Shown here piece after piece: positions 8,827 through 19,213 of a stretch of 64,000 bases of DNA. The stretch spans positions 40,510-104,509 of the forward strand of contig JAIBBY010000010.1 in NCBI GenBank assembly GCA_019694455.1, read 5' to 3'. Origin of the DNA: Pirellulales bacterium (GTDB lineage Bacteria; Planctomycetota; Planctomycetia; Pirellulales; JAEUIK01). The notes beneath the pieces are model-generated. The model saw only the letters and a list, made by a program, of their open reading frames with translations, was not told where the DNA came from and searched no databases. How positions within the stretch are numbered: the stretch's first letter is position 1; the number at the start of each line of letters is the position of its first letter. Both the position numbers and the translations under genes were made by a program.

Positions 8827-8872
8827 ATATCCACTCAAATCGCTTGCCTCCGAAAGGAAAGCAATTTGCGAT

Positions 8873-10516
<1,644 letters not shown>

Positions 10517-10581
10517 TCAATGGCGGTGTATGGAGGGAACCGGCCGCGCGGGGCGCGGCGCACGGTGGTTACAAGCGGCGG

Positions 10582-10911
10582 TTAGTCGATGACGGCCAGG
10601 ATATCGTCTTCGCGCATCAGCAGCAGTTCTTGCTCGCCGATCTTGAAGGTCTCGCCGGCGTAGGAGCTAAACAGCACGCGCTCGCCCACCTTGACCTGAA
10701 TCTTGTTGCGCTGGCCATTGTCGAGCAGGCGGCCATCGCCGACGGCGACGATCTTGCCGCGGGCGGGCTTGTTTTTGGCGCTATCGGGCAGCACGATGCC
10801 GCCGGCGGTGCGCTCTTCGGCCTCCTCGCGCTGGATGACCACACGGTCGCCGAGCGGCTGGAGCTTGGGCTGGGTCGATTTGCGAGCTTTGGACGCGGTC
10901 GCGGTCGACAT
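10582..10911 (-). CDS. groES: Co-chaperonin GroES (HSP10)
   Basis: The 109-residue lid of the GroEL cage. Visible: [42 protein letters not shown], with the mobile loop [11 protein letters not shown], then [30 protein letters not shown]. The N terminus has a short Lys/Ser/Thr-rich extension ([14 protein letters not shown]) beyond the Escherichia length. A GGAGG ribosome-binding site precedes the start. No CIRCE element is visible upstream, so HrcA control is not supported here. Confidence 0.97.
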   Translation of the reverse strand: MSTATASKARKSTQPKLQPLGDRVVIQREEAEERTAGGIVLPDSAKNKPARGKIVAVGDGRLLDNGQRNKIQVKVGERVLFSSYAGETFKIGEQELLLMREDDILAVID

Positions 10912-11215
10912 GACTCGGTATCCTCCGGAATTCGCTTATCAGAGAGTTGTGGTGAAAGTCGGGGTGTGGGCCGGGGGCCTGCCAAAATAGGCGCACCTTC
11001 CGGCGCGGCGGTGTAGAACGCAAGCGGCGCGCCCAGTGGCGGCCCTCTGTCTGCAGTAGCGCCACAAGAGGCGAATAGGCAAAGACTTGTGTAGAATCGC
11101 AGCGATTGGTCGGCGGATGGACCGCGAACCGCCGCCGGCCGGGCGTGTCATTTTGGCAGGTGAGGCGTAGGGCGCTTTCCAGTTGCGGCACGCGTACCGT
11201 TGTGCGGCCTCCTGC
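10912..11215. other. groES upstream region
   Basis: About 300 bases holding the groES ribosome-binding site and presumably its promoter. I looked for the CIRCE inverted repeat (TTAGCACTC-N9-GAGTGCTAA) and found none. Open frames across it are shadows without domains. Confidence 0.5.
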
Positions 11216-11344
11216 TTAAGCAGTGGCCTTTTTCGCGGCCTTCTTGGGCGCTGCCTACTTTTTGGTGGGCTTGGCGGTCTTCGTCGCGCCGGCCTTTTCG
11301 GCGGCCGGCAAGCGGGTGGCGGCGATCGGCGTCAGTTTTCTCAC
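11216..11344 (-). pseudogene. Decayed copy of the tiny Lys/Ala-rich protein gene
   Basis: On the minus strand this stretch encodes AATRLPAAEKAGATKTAK, then PTKK, a TAG stop (11255-11257), then AAPKKAAKKATA and TAA (11216-11218). It matches the C-terminal two thirds of the intact gene at 13536-13694 (AATRAKAAEKAGATKPAK, KKAAPKKVTKKAAV). An AAG-type codon appears replaced by TAG, and the N-terminal MGAHKSTANARRK part is missing. A GTG at 11344 could start a 29-residue remnant, but no ribosome-binding site precedes it. It lies just downstream of the radical SAM gene. Confidence 0.75.
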
Positions 11345-11366
11345 TTTGGGTGACGCGCCTCAGCGT

Positions 11367-13196
11367 TCAATTACTCACGGTCGCATGCGCTACACAAGGT
11401 GGATCCACCGGCGCCACGTGGACGGAGTTGGGCGGACCGTCGGGATAATTGGTTTCATAGAAGGTTGGCGGCTCATAGGTCCACCCTTGTCGCAGGCGTT
11501 GTTCCTCTTGCTGAATCCGGCGGTGGAGCTTGCGGCCGATGATCGGCGCCGCCCGCCGCGCCGGCTCTCCACATTCGGCATAGAGCTCGTTGAGGACGGT
11601 GGTGATTTCTGCCGCCTGGCGCGTATCGTCGCGATACCACTGGCGACAAGCCCAAAGCACGCCCGCGTATTGCATGGGGAGATTCGCGGCCTCATAGGCG
11701 AATCGAGCGCGCACGCGCTCGTCTGGGTGGTGTTGGAAGCGCTTCCAGGCGCGGAGCGTCGTGCGCACGATACGCACGACACTGGGGCCGTTCACCTCGA
11801 AGTCGCGATGAAATGCCCGCAACAAGAGTTCGGTCTCTTGCCCCTGTGGAATATGAGGATGGCGATAGTTGAATTGTAATTGGCCGTGGATATCTGCCAC
11901 GGAGTAGTCGGCCACCGAGAGCAGCTTGCCCTGCGACGCGAGCTCCGAAAAGAGGGGCGTGCCGGGGATCGGCGTATACAGCATGAATTGGTGGAATTCG
12001 GTGGCGTGCTGCACGGCGTGGTCGATTGCGGCGTCGATGTTTTCGAGCGTGTGCTCTTCCAATCCGATGATGGTCGACCCGAGGACCCGTATGCCATGTT
12101 CGCGAAGCTGGCGCACCAAGGCGAGCGTGTCGGTCCCTGCGAGCTTTTTGTACTGCGAGCCTTTTCCTTCCAACCCCATCCAAACCCACGAGACGCCCAA
12201 TCGCACAAGCTGGTCCATCGTGTACTTCTGCAAGACATTGGCCGAGCTGAAGACGAAGATCGACCAGGGCTTGTGATGCTTCTCCATCAGCTCCAAGAGT
12301 TGCAGGCTGCGCTTGGTGTTGACGAGAAAATTTTCGTCCATGACGAAGAACGATTGAATCGTCAGATTCTGCTCCAGTTGACACATGACCTCGAACAGGT
12401 CGGACCCGCTGCGATAGAACTCGATCGAACGTCCTTTGCCGCCAAACATGGCGGACGTCGAGCAAAAGTTGCAGCCCATCGGACAACCCACCGACGGAAT
12501 GAGCGTAGCGCAGGCGTCGCCAGGATGATTCCGCAGGGTCACACCCAGGATGCGCGACCCGATATTGCCGGCGACTTGCGGATGACGAATGGGCGCGTCG
12601 GGATCCTCACCGAGGTATTCGCGCATCCAGCGCACGCCGTCCGATCTGACGACGTGGTCGCAATCGCAATACTGTTTCAAGTCGGGAAAGTTGGCGAGAT
12701 GCCCGCCGATCAGAATGGTGGCGTGGGGCAGGTGCTTGCGGATCAAGCGGCACATCCGCCGGACTTTGATCAGGTTGGTTTGAATGGAGCTGATGCCCAC
12801 AATGTCGTAGGGCTGCGTTTGAATCTCCTCCACAAAGCGTTCTTGTGTGGGAAAGTCCAACAATGTGACCGGGGCCCGCAGATTAGCCTGAATCAACATC
12901 AGCCCCCACGACCGATTGAACGTTCGCAGCGAGAAGGCATGCTGCACCCGCGTGACCTGATTGTGGTACAGCTCCATCGGATTGATGTAGCGACTGCCAT
13001 ATGCGTCGTCCTGCGCGTACGGCCCAAACACACTGGTCAGCAGTACGCGAGCCCGCGACCCGTGTGGATGGCGTGGCGATCCGGTGGGCCGTGATTCGTT
13101 CGCGATTGGATCGGGGGCGGCTGTGTGCGACACGAGACAAGACCTCCGCGGGACCAGCGACCGACGGCCAAGCATTGACGCGACGCGCCGCTCCAT
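11367..13196 (-). CDS. B12-binding-type radical SAM protein
   Basis: A 609-residue radical SAM enzyme. Residues about 115-200 resemble the Rossmann cobalamin-binding domain (DIVGISSIQTNLIKVRRMCR, ATILIGGHLANFPD), but I see no DxHxxG motif, so base-on cobalamin ligation is not supported. The iron-sulfur motif is GCPMGCNFC, CxxxCxxC at residues 238, 242 and 245. Downstream come VWMGLEGKGSQYKKLAG and LGSTIIGLEEHTLENID, typical of the class B-like barrel, then an Arg-rich C-terminal extension. The N-terminal 45 residues are low in conserved features and the true start may be internal. Substrate unknown; no biosynthetic cluster surrounds it. Confidence 0.85.
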   Translation of the reverse strand: MERRVASMLGRRSLVPRRSCLVSHTAAPDPIANESRPTGSPRHPHGSRARVLLTSVFGPYAQDDAYGSRYINPMELYHNQVTRVQHAFSLRTFNRSWGLMLIQANLRAPVTLLDFPTQERFVEEIQTQPYDIVGISSIQTNLIKVRRMCRLIRKHLPHATILIGGHLANFPDLKQYCDCDHVVRSDGVRWMREYLGEDPDAPIRHPQVAGNIGSRILGVTLRNHPGDACATLIPSVGCPMGCNFCSTSAMFGGKGRSIEFYRSGSDLFEVMCQLEQNLTIQSFFVMDENFLVNTKRSLQLLELMEKHHKPWSIFVFSSANVLQKYTMDQLVRLGVSWVWMGLEGKGSQYKKLAGTDTLALVRQLREHGIRVLGSTIIGLEEHTLENIDAAIDHAVQHATEFHQFMLYTPIPGTPLFSELASQGKLLSVADYSVADIHGQLQFNYRHPHIPQGQETELLLRAFHRDFEVNGPSVVRIVRTTLRAWKRFQHHPDERVRARFAYEAANLPMQYAGVLWACRQWYRDDTRQAAEITTVLNELYAECGEPARRAAPIIGRKLHRRIQQEEQRLRQGWTYEPPTFYETNYPDGPPNSVHVAPVDPPCVAHATVSN

Positions 13197-13535
13197 TCGA
13201 CGTGCGACGAATGGAGCTGAAGCGACGCAATCAAGACTCGATCAGGATTATAGCCGCGGCGAGAAACGCGCCCTATCGCGGTTTCGGAGTTGATAGCAGT
13301 CGAGAACCACTGCGCCGGGCGATCGAATTTGATGGCGCTGGGATGGGAAAAGGACGCGCTGCTTCCTCTGGCATTTGCACACCAAGCGCCAGCCGCGCAA
13401 GCGCAACGGCCGCCGGTGCTAACCGCCGACGATCCCGGCGGCGCCCCGCGCCGCTCCGTAAATGAGAACAGCAACTACGACCGACGCGCAACGACGACGC
13501 AAGAACCGACACCGGTTCGGGGCGCTGCCGCTCGT
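13197..13535. other. Intergenic region upstream of the radical SAM gene
   Basis: About 340 bases without a supportable gene. Several open frames cross it on both strands but none has a ribosome-binding site, signal peptide or recognisable domain. It should contain the radical SAM promoter on the minus strand; I could not identify clear -35 and -10 boxes. Confidence 0.45.
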
Positions 13536-13694
13536 TTAGACGGCGGCCTTTTTCGTGACCTTCTTGGGGGCCGCTTTCTTCTTGGCGGGCTTGGTCGCGC
13601 CAGCCTTTTCGGCGGCCTTTGCGCGGGTGGCGGCGTTCTTCTTGGTGCGCAGGCGCTTGCGGCGTGCGTTGGCGGTGCTCTTGTGGGCGCCCAT
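13536..13694 (-). CDS. Tiny Lys/Ala-rich basic protein (histone H1-tail-like)
   Basis: A 52-residue protein starting MGAHKSTANARRKRLRTKKN and ending APKKVTKKAAV. About half the residues are Lys, Arg or Ala, with only one acidic residue. The ATG at 13694 is preceded by GAGGAG nine bases upstream, which supports translation. The AAPKK/TKKAA words resemble eukaryotic H1 and bacterial Hc1/AlgP-type C-terminal tails that bind DNA or RNA; ribosome association is also possible. I do not recognise a named family. A decayed copy lies at 11216-11344 on the far side of the radical SAM gene. Confidence 0.75.
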   Translation of the reverse strand: MGAHKSTANARRKRLRTKKNAATRAKAAEKAGATKPAKKKAAPKKVTKKAAV

Positions 13695-13851
13695 GATGTG
13701 CGTCTCCTCGATGCCTACGGTGTGATGTGTGGTTGTGCGGCGAAAGCAGCCAGTTCGGCAGCGATGAAGATACGCTTTGCGCCCCGCTTCACGCCAGGGG
13801 TGGAGGGAAGCCGATAGGAGGCCGGGGAGAAGGTTCAGAAATCGACTTTAG

Positions 13852-14457
13852 CTACAACTCGGCGAAGTTTTTGAGCAGCTTCAGCCCGTCGGCCTGGCTC
13901 TTTTCGGGATGGAACTGCGTGGCGTAGAGGTTGTCGCGCCAGATCATGGCGGTGAATGGCTCGGGATAGCGAGCCTCGGCGGCGATGATGTCGCGGTCGC
14001 GCGGCGCCACATAGTAGGAATGCACAAAGTAGAAATAGCTGCCGTCGGCGATGTCCGCCAAGATCGGTGGGCGACTGCGCAGCTCAATCTGGTTCCAGCC
14101 CATGTGCGGCACCTTGCACTCGGCGGGGACTTCAAAGCGGCGGACCTCGCCGGGCACGATGCCGAGCCCCGCATGCTCGCCCCCCTCGTAGCTCTTGTCG
14201 AACAGCAGTTGCAGCCCCAGGCAGATGCCAAGAAACGGCCGGCCGGCGGCGATCGACTCTTTAACCGCGTCGTCCAGCCCGCGTGCGCAAAGCTCGCGCA
14301 TGGCGTCGCCCATGGCGCCGACGCCGGGCAGAATCACCTTATCGGCGCGGGCGATCGTCTCGGGTCGGTCGCTGATTTCGGCGGCGTGGCCCACCTTTTC
14401 AAACGCTTTTTGCACGCTGCGAAGGTTGCCCATCCCGTAGTCGATAATGGCGATCAT
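13852..14457 (-). CDS. hisH: Imidazole glycerol phosphate synthase subunit HisH
   Basis: Glutamine amidotransferase subunit that feeds ammonia to HisF in histidine biosynthesis. The 201 residues are normal length. Visible: N-terminal IIDYGMGNLRSVQKAFE, oxyanion segment ILPGVGAMGDAM, nucleophile elbow FLGICLGLQLLF with catalytic Cys, and catalytic His and Glu in YATQFHPEKSQ. HisF is not in the window; the flanking genes are unrelated, so the his genes are scattered. Confidence 0.96.
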   Translation of the reverse strand: MIAIIDYGMGNLRSVQKAFEKVGHAAEISDRPETIARADKVILPGVGAMGDAMRELCARGLDDAVKESIAAGRPFLGICLGLQLLFDKSYEGGEHAGLGIVPGEVRRFEVPAECKVPHMGWNQIELRSRPPILADIADGSYFYFVHSYYVAPRDRDIIAAEARYPEPFTAMIWRDNLYATQFHPEKSQADGLKLLKNFAEL

Positions 14458-14592
14458 GCGTGCGGTGCGGCAGGTGGTGAGCGTGAGTGGTGGAGAGCAC
14501 GAAACGGCAGAGGCAGGGACAGCAGCGGGGCCGGGCGGGTTCGCCGATTATAGCCCAAGCGCGGGCAGCGCGCAGGAGGAGCAAGGCGATCG

Positions 14593-15441
14593 CTAGTTGC
14601 GGCCGACCTGCTCTGGATAGACCACCAGCTCGACGCGGCGATTGCGCTCTTTGCCGGCGGGGGTGGCGTTGGAGACGACCGGATGATTCGAGCCGTGGCC
14701 GACGACGAACAACTGATCGGCGCGAAAGCCGCCACGAACCGTCATATAGTCGTACACCGCCATCGCTTGGCCGACCGAGAGCTGATGGTTGTTTTGCCAC
14801 TGGCTGGTTTGCACCGGATCGCTGTCGGTGAAGCCCTCGACGCCAATGACCTGACCGGCGTAGATCCGCTTGAGTTCGGCCGACACCTGATCGAGCAGCG
14901 GGCTGGCCTCGGGCAGCAGCCGCGCGCCGCCGGGCACGAAGAGCCGCGTGCCGGGAAGCTCGATACGGACGACGTCGCCATCGCGGCGGACGTTGAGCCC
15001 CGCCACGACAATGTCGGGAAGTTGGGCCTTGAAGCTGTTGTTGGCGGTGATTTGCGCGCTGCCGCGGCTGCGAATCGAGGCCTGGAGCGCCTTGTGCTTG
15101 TCGTTGAACTCTTCTGACAGGTCGCGCGCTTGCGCCAACTGCGACGAGGTGGCGGTGAGTTGCTCGCGCATCACCGTCACCTGGTCTTCGAACAGACGCA
15201 CCTGCTGTTGGCTTTGCGCCAGCAAGCGTTCGAGCTCTTGATTGTCGTTGTCGAGCGTGGTGGCGCGGGTTTGCAGTTCGCGGTTTTGCTGCGAGATGGC
15301 CAGTTGCTGCTGTTGCAGCGACTGAATCTGGCTCTGCATCATCATCGGGTTCTGTGTGCAGCCGCTGGCCGCCAGCGCCGCCAGCGCGCAGAGACAGCCG
15401 GCGAATCTGGAGCGAGCAGGTTGGCGGCCCGCGATGTTCAT
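14593..15441 (-). CDS. OmpA-family peptidoglycan-associated lipoprotein with coiled coil
   Basis: A 282-residue predicted lipoprotein. The start MNIAGRQ gives a signal peptide with lipobox LAASGC. Residues about 30-130 form a long Gln-rich coiled coil (IQSLQQQQLAISQQNRELQ onward). The C-terminal half is an OmpA/MotB-like domain: RLFVPGGARLLPEASPLLDQV, GFTDSDPVQTSQWQNNHQLS and GSNHPVVSNATPAGKERNRRVELVV. The last segment is the peptidoglycan-binding signature. An upstream ATG would add 51 Pro/Ala-rich residues and spoil the signal peptide. Likely tethers the outer layer to the cell wall. Confidence 0.87.
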   Translation of the reverse strand: MNIAGRQPARSRFAGCLCALAALAASGCTQNPMMMQSQIQSLQQQQLAISQQNRELQTRATTLDNDNQELERLLAQSQQQVRLFEDQVTVMREQLTATSSQLAQARDLSEEFNDKHKALQASIRSRGSAQITANNSFKAQLPDIVVAGLNVRRDGDVVRIELPGTRLFVPGGARLLPEASPLLDQVSAELKRIYAGQVIGVEGFTDSDPVQTSQWQNNHQLSVGQAMAVYDYMTVRGGFRADQLFVVGHGSNHPVVSNATPAGKERNRRVELVVYPEQVGRN

Positions 15442-15559
15442 CAGTGGCCCGGTGCGAGCAGGGGTGGCGGCGCTTGGGGGCGCCGCAGGCTGCGCAGAAA
15501 ACAGTGGCGCGGCGGGATGGTAGCCAGGGGGAACCGCCGCGACAAGGCGAGCTTGAACC

Positions 15560-16096
15560 TCAGTCGGCCGCGACTGCCAGCAAGCTGGCGCCAATCGCCG
15601 GCGCCGGGCGCGGATAGTGGCCGTAGAACCGCTTGATGTAGTGCCGCCGCCAGCCGTTCTCCAAGTGCGGCTCCCAGCCCCAGCGGTGGAGCAACCGGGC
15701 GGAGATGCGCAGGTTAGTGACTTCTGTCACGATGGCGTCGATTCGCTTTATTTCAGCAATGCGATCGAGCACGAGCGTTGCCCGCCGAAAGGTGGCGAAG
15801 CTGGCGCCACGATGCGAAACGATGTATTTGAGCGCCAGGTAGTTGGGGCAGCGCCGCGGTTGATTGTAGTAGAGCCAACAGCGGTCGCCGGCGCGGCGCG
15901 CGTGCGCCGCTCGGCCCCACAGCAGCGCCTCGGCCAGTGAGACCTGTTTGGGAAGCCAGCGCGGGGTGACGCTCACCAATCGCCCATTGGCCACCTCGAT
16001 GACGCCATGCCCGCGCGCGGCCAGGCGCGGCGACAGGGGGTCGAGATCGGTGATGGTCTGAGTGGAGGGCATGCGTTTTGGCGTCTTGCGGGCCAT
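15560..16096 (-). CDS. Conserved-looking hypothetical protein
   Basis: A 178-residue soluble protein that I do not recognise. It has no signal peptide or membrane segment. Notable stretches are CWLYYNQPRRCPNYLALKYIVSHRG and LRISARLLHRWGWEPHLENGWRRHYIKRFYG; the latter recalls the end of GNAT-type acetyltransferases but without a clear acetyl-CoA loop. The start could be M1 or M9. Its 5' part overlaps the region upstream of the plus-strand membrane protein and its 3' end overlaps only the excluded 5' extension of the OmpA-lipoprotein frame. Confidence 0.65.
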   Translation of the reverse strand: MARKTPKRMPSTQTITDLDPLSPRLAARGHGVIEVANGRLVSVTPRWLPKQVSLAEALLWGRAAHARRAGDRCWLYYNQPRRCPNYLALKYIVSHRGASFATFRRATLVLDRIAEIKRIDAIVTEVTNLRISARLLHRWGWEPHLENGWRRHYIKRFYGHYPRPAPAIGASLLAVAAD

Positions 16097-16175
16097 GCTA
16101 GGAAAGCATAGCTTTTCCGTGGCGAGCGGATCGCCGAGAAACTCGCCCCGAGTAACACTTTGAGGAGCGCGGCGC

Positions 16176-16793
16176 GTGCTGTTTCGATTGGTGCATTATC
16201 TGCCGACGGCGCACCTGGCCCTGGCCGCGCTGGCATGGTTGGGGGCCGCCTGGGTGATGGGCGCCGCGCTGGTGGAGACGCCGCATCACGGAGTCGACCA
16301 CCTGGGCACCATGGGCGCCATTGGCCGCTGGTTGACGGTGCTCTATCTGGGCTTGGCGGGCGTGCTGCAGTATCGGCTCAGTCGCTACGGCCATCGCATC
16401 TTGGCGCAACCGGGGCGGATGTGGATTGCGCTGGTCGCGGAGCAACTGTTGCTGCTTGTGATCTTGTGCGCGGTGCTGCTGCGGGGGCCAACCTCGCGCA
16501 TGTATCTGGCGGGGCTTCATCACGCGGTGGCGGTGCTCTTGGTGGTGGCGGCGCTGACGCTCTTGCTGGCGGCGATCGACCGGTTGGCCGCGTGGAGCGT
16601 GGCGCGCACGGCGCCAGAGATTAAGGGCGAGGTGGAATCGAGCGGAACGCGACTCAGCGCGTCGTTCGTGATCAGCGCGGCGCTGCTGTTCTTGTTGATC
16701 GGCTTTTTGGAAACGCAGCCATTGCCGCACTCGGAGGCGCCGCAGTCGAGCGAGGCGCCGCCGCTGGAGGCGGTGCCAGCCGGCGCCGAGTAG
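16176..16793 (+). CDS. Hypothetical integral membrane protein
   Basis: A 205-residue protein starting at GTG 16176, supported by GAGGAG at 16162-16167, eight bases upstream. Five hydrophobic segments are visible, for example ALAALAWLGAAWVMGAAL, LVAEQLLLLVILCAVLL, AVLLVVAALTLLLAAI and FVISAALLFLLIGFL. The C terminus is Pro/Glu-rich. No family is recognised. It converges on the DEAD-box helicase gene with a gap of four bases. Confidence 0.7.
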   Translation: MLFRLVHYLPTAHLALAALAWLGAAWVMGAALVETPHHGVDHLGTMGAIGRWLTVLYLGLAGVLQYRLSRYGHRILAQPGRMWIALVAEQLLLLVILCAVLLRGPTSRMYLAGLHHAVAVLLVVAALTLLLAAIDRLAAWSVARTAPEIKGEVESSGTRLSASFVISAALLFLLIGFLETQPLPHSEAPQSSEAPPLEAVPAGAE

Positions 16794-16797
16794 CCCA

Positions 16798-18132
16798 CTA
16801 GAGCGCTTTGCGAATGCGCCGGCGATACCGGCCCCGCATCGGCGGCGGGGCTGGCTTGGCCGGTTCTTCGGGCTGGCCGTCTGGGGGGGGCGATTGCTGG
16901 CCATTGCCGTGGGCGCTGGCGGCGGGTTTCTTTTGATCGGTGTCGAAGCCTTTGATCTCGGCGCGCTTGAGCAGGCGATTGATGCGCATCTCAATGCGCG
17001 TCAACTCGTTGCCTTGCTCGGGGGTGACAAAGCTATAGGCCACTCCCTCACGCCCCATACGGCCTGTGCGTCCCACGCGATGCACGTAGTCGTCGCAGAA
17101 CTCTGGCAGGTCGTAGTTGATGATGTGCGAGATGCTGCTGACGTCGATACCGCGCCCCACGACGTCGGTGGCGATGAGATAGCGCACGCCGTTCTCGCGA
17201 AACTGGGTCATCACGCGATCGCGCGCGCGTTGCGGCAGGTCGCCATGGATGCAGCCCACGTTGTCGAACTTCTTTTTCAGATTGTGGTGCACTCGATCGG
17301 TGCCGCGCTTGGTGCGGCAGAAGATGATCGCCTGGTGCGGCTCTTCGCGATCCAACAGTTTGACGAGCAGTTCGAACTTGCGCTCGGGATCGATTGTGAA
17401 GTAATACTGATCGATCGTCTCGACCGACATGTCGTTGGTCGAGCAATCGAGCTTTTCGTATTCGCCCATGTAGCGGGCCGCGAGTCGCTCGACCGGCGGC
17501 GGCACCGTGGCGCTGAGCAGCAGGGTTTGCCGCTCGCGCGGGCAGCGGCGCAAGATTTTTTCGATATCGGGCCGAAAGCCGATGTCGAGCATGCGATCGG
17601 CCTCGTCGAGCACCACGACGTTCAGACGCTCCAGCGTCAGCGTGCCGCGCGCGATGTGGTCGAGCACACGGCCGGGGGTGCCCACGATGACCTCGGCGCC
17701 GCGGCGGAGCTTTTCGATCTGGCTGCGAATGGGTTTGCCGCCGTAGAGGGCGACGGTGTTGACGCGCCGGCCATGCGAGAGCTTGGCGAACTCGTCGCGG
17801 ACCTGCACCGCCAGTTCGCGGGTGGGGACCAGAATCAGGGCCTGCGGGTCGGACGATTCTTTGCGCGGGCGCAAGCGCTCGAGCACGGGGATGACGAAGG
17901 CAGCGGTCTTGCCGGTGCCGGTGCGCGCCTGGCCGAGCACGTCGCCGCCGGTAAGCGCCAGCGGAATCAAACTGGCCTGAATTGGCGTGGGGCTAAAATA
18001 CTGGGCCTGTTCGAGCGCGGCGAGGGTAACGTCGGACAGGCCGAGGGTGGTGAAGTCGGCGGTGTCGGCGTCGGCGGGCGCCGCAGCAGTTGATTGGGGC
18101 GTGGCGGAAGGGGGCGTGGGCTCGGACCTCAA
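16798..18132 (-). CDS. DEAD-box ATP-dependent RNA helicase
   Basis: RNA helicase of the RhlE/CshA-like group. Motifs in order: Q-motif (PTPIQASLIPLAL), Walker A (ARTGTGKT), VPTRELA, TPGRVLDH, DEAD (VVLDEADRMLDIGF), SAT, then the second RecA domain with ATDVVGRGIDV and HRVGRTGRMGREG. The tail is Pro-rich and ends in a basic stretch, GRYRRRIRKAL, probably for RNA binding. The first ATG (18333) would add 67 unlikely residues overlapping the next gene; I chose the TTG at 18132 (LRSEPTPPS), but the start is uncertain. Likely roles are ribosome assembly or mRNA decay. Confidence 0.9.
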   Translation of the reverse strand: MRSEPTPPSATPQSTAAAPADADTADFTTLGLSDVTLAALEQAQYFSPTPIQASLIPLALTGGDVLGQARTGTGKTAAFVIPVLERLRPRKESSDPQALILVPTRELAVQVRDEFAKLSHGRRVNTVALYGGKPIRSQIEKLRRGAEVIVGTPGRVLDHIARGTLTLERLNVVVLDEADRMLDIGFRPDIEKILRRCPRERQTLLLSATVPPPVERLAARYMGEYEKLDCSTNDMSVETIDQYYFTIDPERKFELLVKLLDREEPHQAIIFCRTKRGTDRVHHNLKKKFDNVGCIHGDLPQRARDRVMTQFRENGVRYLIATDVVGRGIDVSSISHIINYDLPEFCDDYVHRVGRTGRMGREGVAYSFVTPEQGNELTRIEMRINRLLKRAEIKGFDTDQKKPAASAHGNGQQSPPPDGQPEEPAKPAPPPMRGRYRRRIRKAL

Positions 18133-18269
18133 GGGTTCACCAGCAAGAAAAGGCGGAAAAAAGAGGGCAGGGATTTGTGCAGCCGATTGTAGCAGATTGC
18201 CAAGCCATCGACCGTAACAGGTGTACAGCGTACGGTCAACGGCGCGAGCTTTGACCAGCAACGCGGGGG

Positions 18270-19166
18270 CTAGCGAGCGCGGTTTGGCTCGGGCGCGGCC
18301 AGCCAACCGTGCCGGGTCATCCACTGGATGCACAGCGCCGGCCAGGTGGAAAAGGCGGGATCGACTTTGCCAAGTCCCAGGCCGTGGCGGCCAAACTCGT
18401 AGATGTGCATCTCGGCGGGCACGCCCGCCTTACGCAGCGCGAGATAAAAGAGGACGCTGTTCTCGGCTGGCACCGGCTTGTCTTCGTTGGTGTGGACCAA
18501 GAAGCAGGGGGGCGTTTCGGCCGTTACTTGTCGCTCGTTGGAGAGGCTTTCCAAGAGCTTGGCGTCTGGCGCGTCGCCGAGCAGATTCTTGAGCGAGCCG
18601 GCGTGGGCGTATTCGGTGGCTAGCGCGATCACCGGATACAGAAGCACCGCAAAGTCGGGTCGGCAGCTTTGCCGGTCGATGGGGTCCTGGGCGTCGCTCT
18701 GTCCGCGATCGAAATGGGTGGCTGCGGTTGAGGCGAGATGCCCACCGGCGGAGAAGCCGAGGATGCCGATCTTGTCGGGATCGATTTCCAGCTCGCTAGC
18801 CTGGGCGCGGACGATTCGGATGGCGCGCTGGGCGTCGCTCAGGGGCGCGGGATGATGGTAGCGCGGGCCGAGCCGATACTTGAGCACGCAGGCGGTGACG
18901 CCGTGGGCGTTGAGCCAGTCGGCGATCTGTTGGCCTTCGTGGTCCATCGCCAGACCGGAGTAGCCGCCCCCCGGACAGACCACAATCGCAGCCCGCTGCC
19001 GACCTTCAGCCGGCGGCTGGTAAATGGCGAGCGTGGGCCGGTCGACTTCTTCCGCAGCGACCGCGCCGGGCGCCCCTTGCGGCCAGACGAGCAGCGTCTC
19101 TGGGTCCGCGGCGCGGCAGGGGGTAGAAAGCGCAAATAGAATCGATATTGCAAACGCGGTTCGCAT
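18270..19166 (-). CDS. Exported alpha/beta hydrolase (acetyl-esterase type)
   Basis: A 298-residue secreted esterase of the BD-FAE/Aes-like group. MRTAFAISILFALSTPCRA is a signal peptide, which supports this start over an ATG 18 codons upstream. The oxyanion-hole motif is VVCPGGGYSGLAMDHEG; the nucleophile elbow is GILGFSAGGHLAS; catalytic Asp and His are probably NEDKPVP and FGRHGLG. Such enzymes deacetylate or de-feruloylate plant and algal polysaccharides, fitting a planctomycete secretome. It lies next to other secreted-protein genes. Confidence 0.88.
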   Translation of the reverse strand: MRTAFAISILFALSTPCRAADPETLLVWPQGAPGAVAAEEVDRPTLAIYQPPAEGRQRAAIVVCPGGGYSGLAMDHEGQQIADWLNAHGVTACVLKYRLGPRYHHPAPLSDAQRAIRIVRAQASELEIDPDKIGILGFSAGGHLASTAATHFDRGQSDAQDPIDRQSCRPDFAVLLYPVIALATEYAHAGSLKNLLGDAPDAKLLESLSNERQVTAETPPCFLVHTNEDKPVPAENSVLFYLALRKAGVPAEMHIYEFGRHGLGLGKVDPAFSTWPALCIQWMTRHGWLAAPEPNRAR

Positions 19167-19213
19167 AGCGGTCCACTGAATTCGAGGACGCCAATGCACA
19201 GGCGGCTGAAGCA

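Noticed and set aside
10912..11215. CIRCE heat-shock operator before groES
   Set aside because: The consensus TTAGCACTC-N9-GAGTGCTAA was looked for and is not present on either strand.
18133..18333. 67-residue N-terminal extension of the DEAD-box helicase
   Set aside because: It overlaps the esterase gene, lacks homology and contains no helicase motif.
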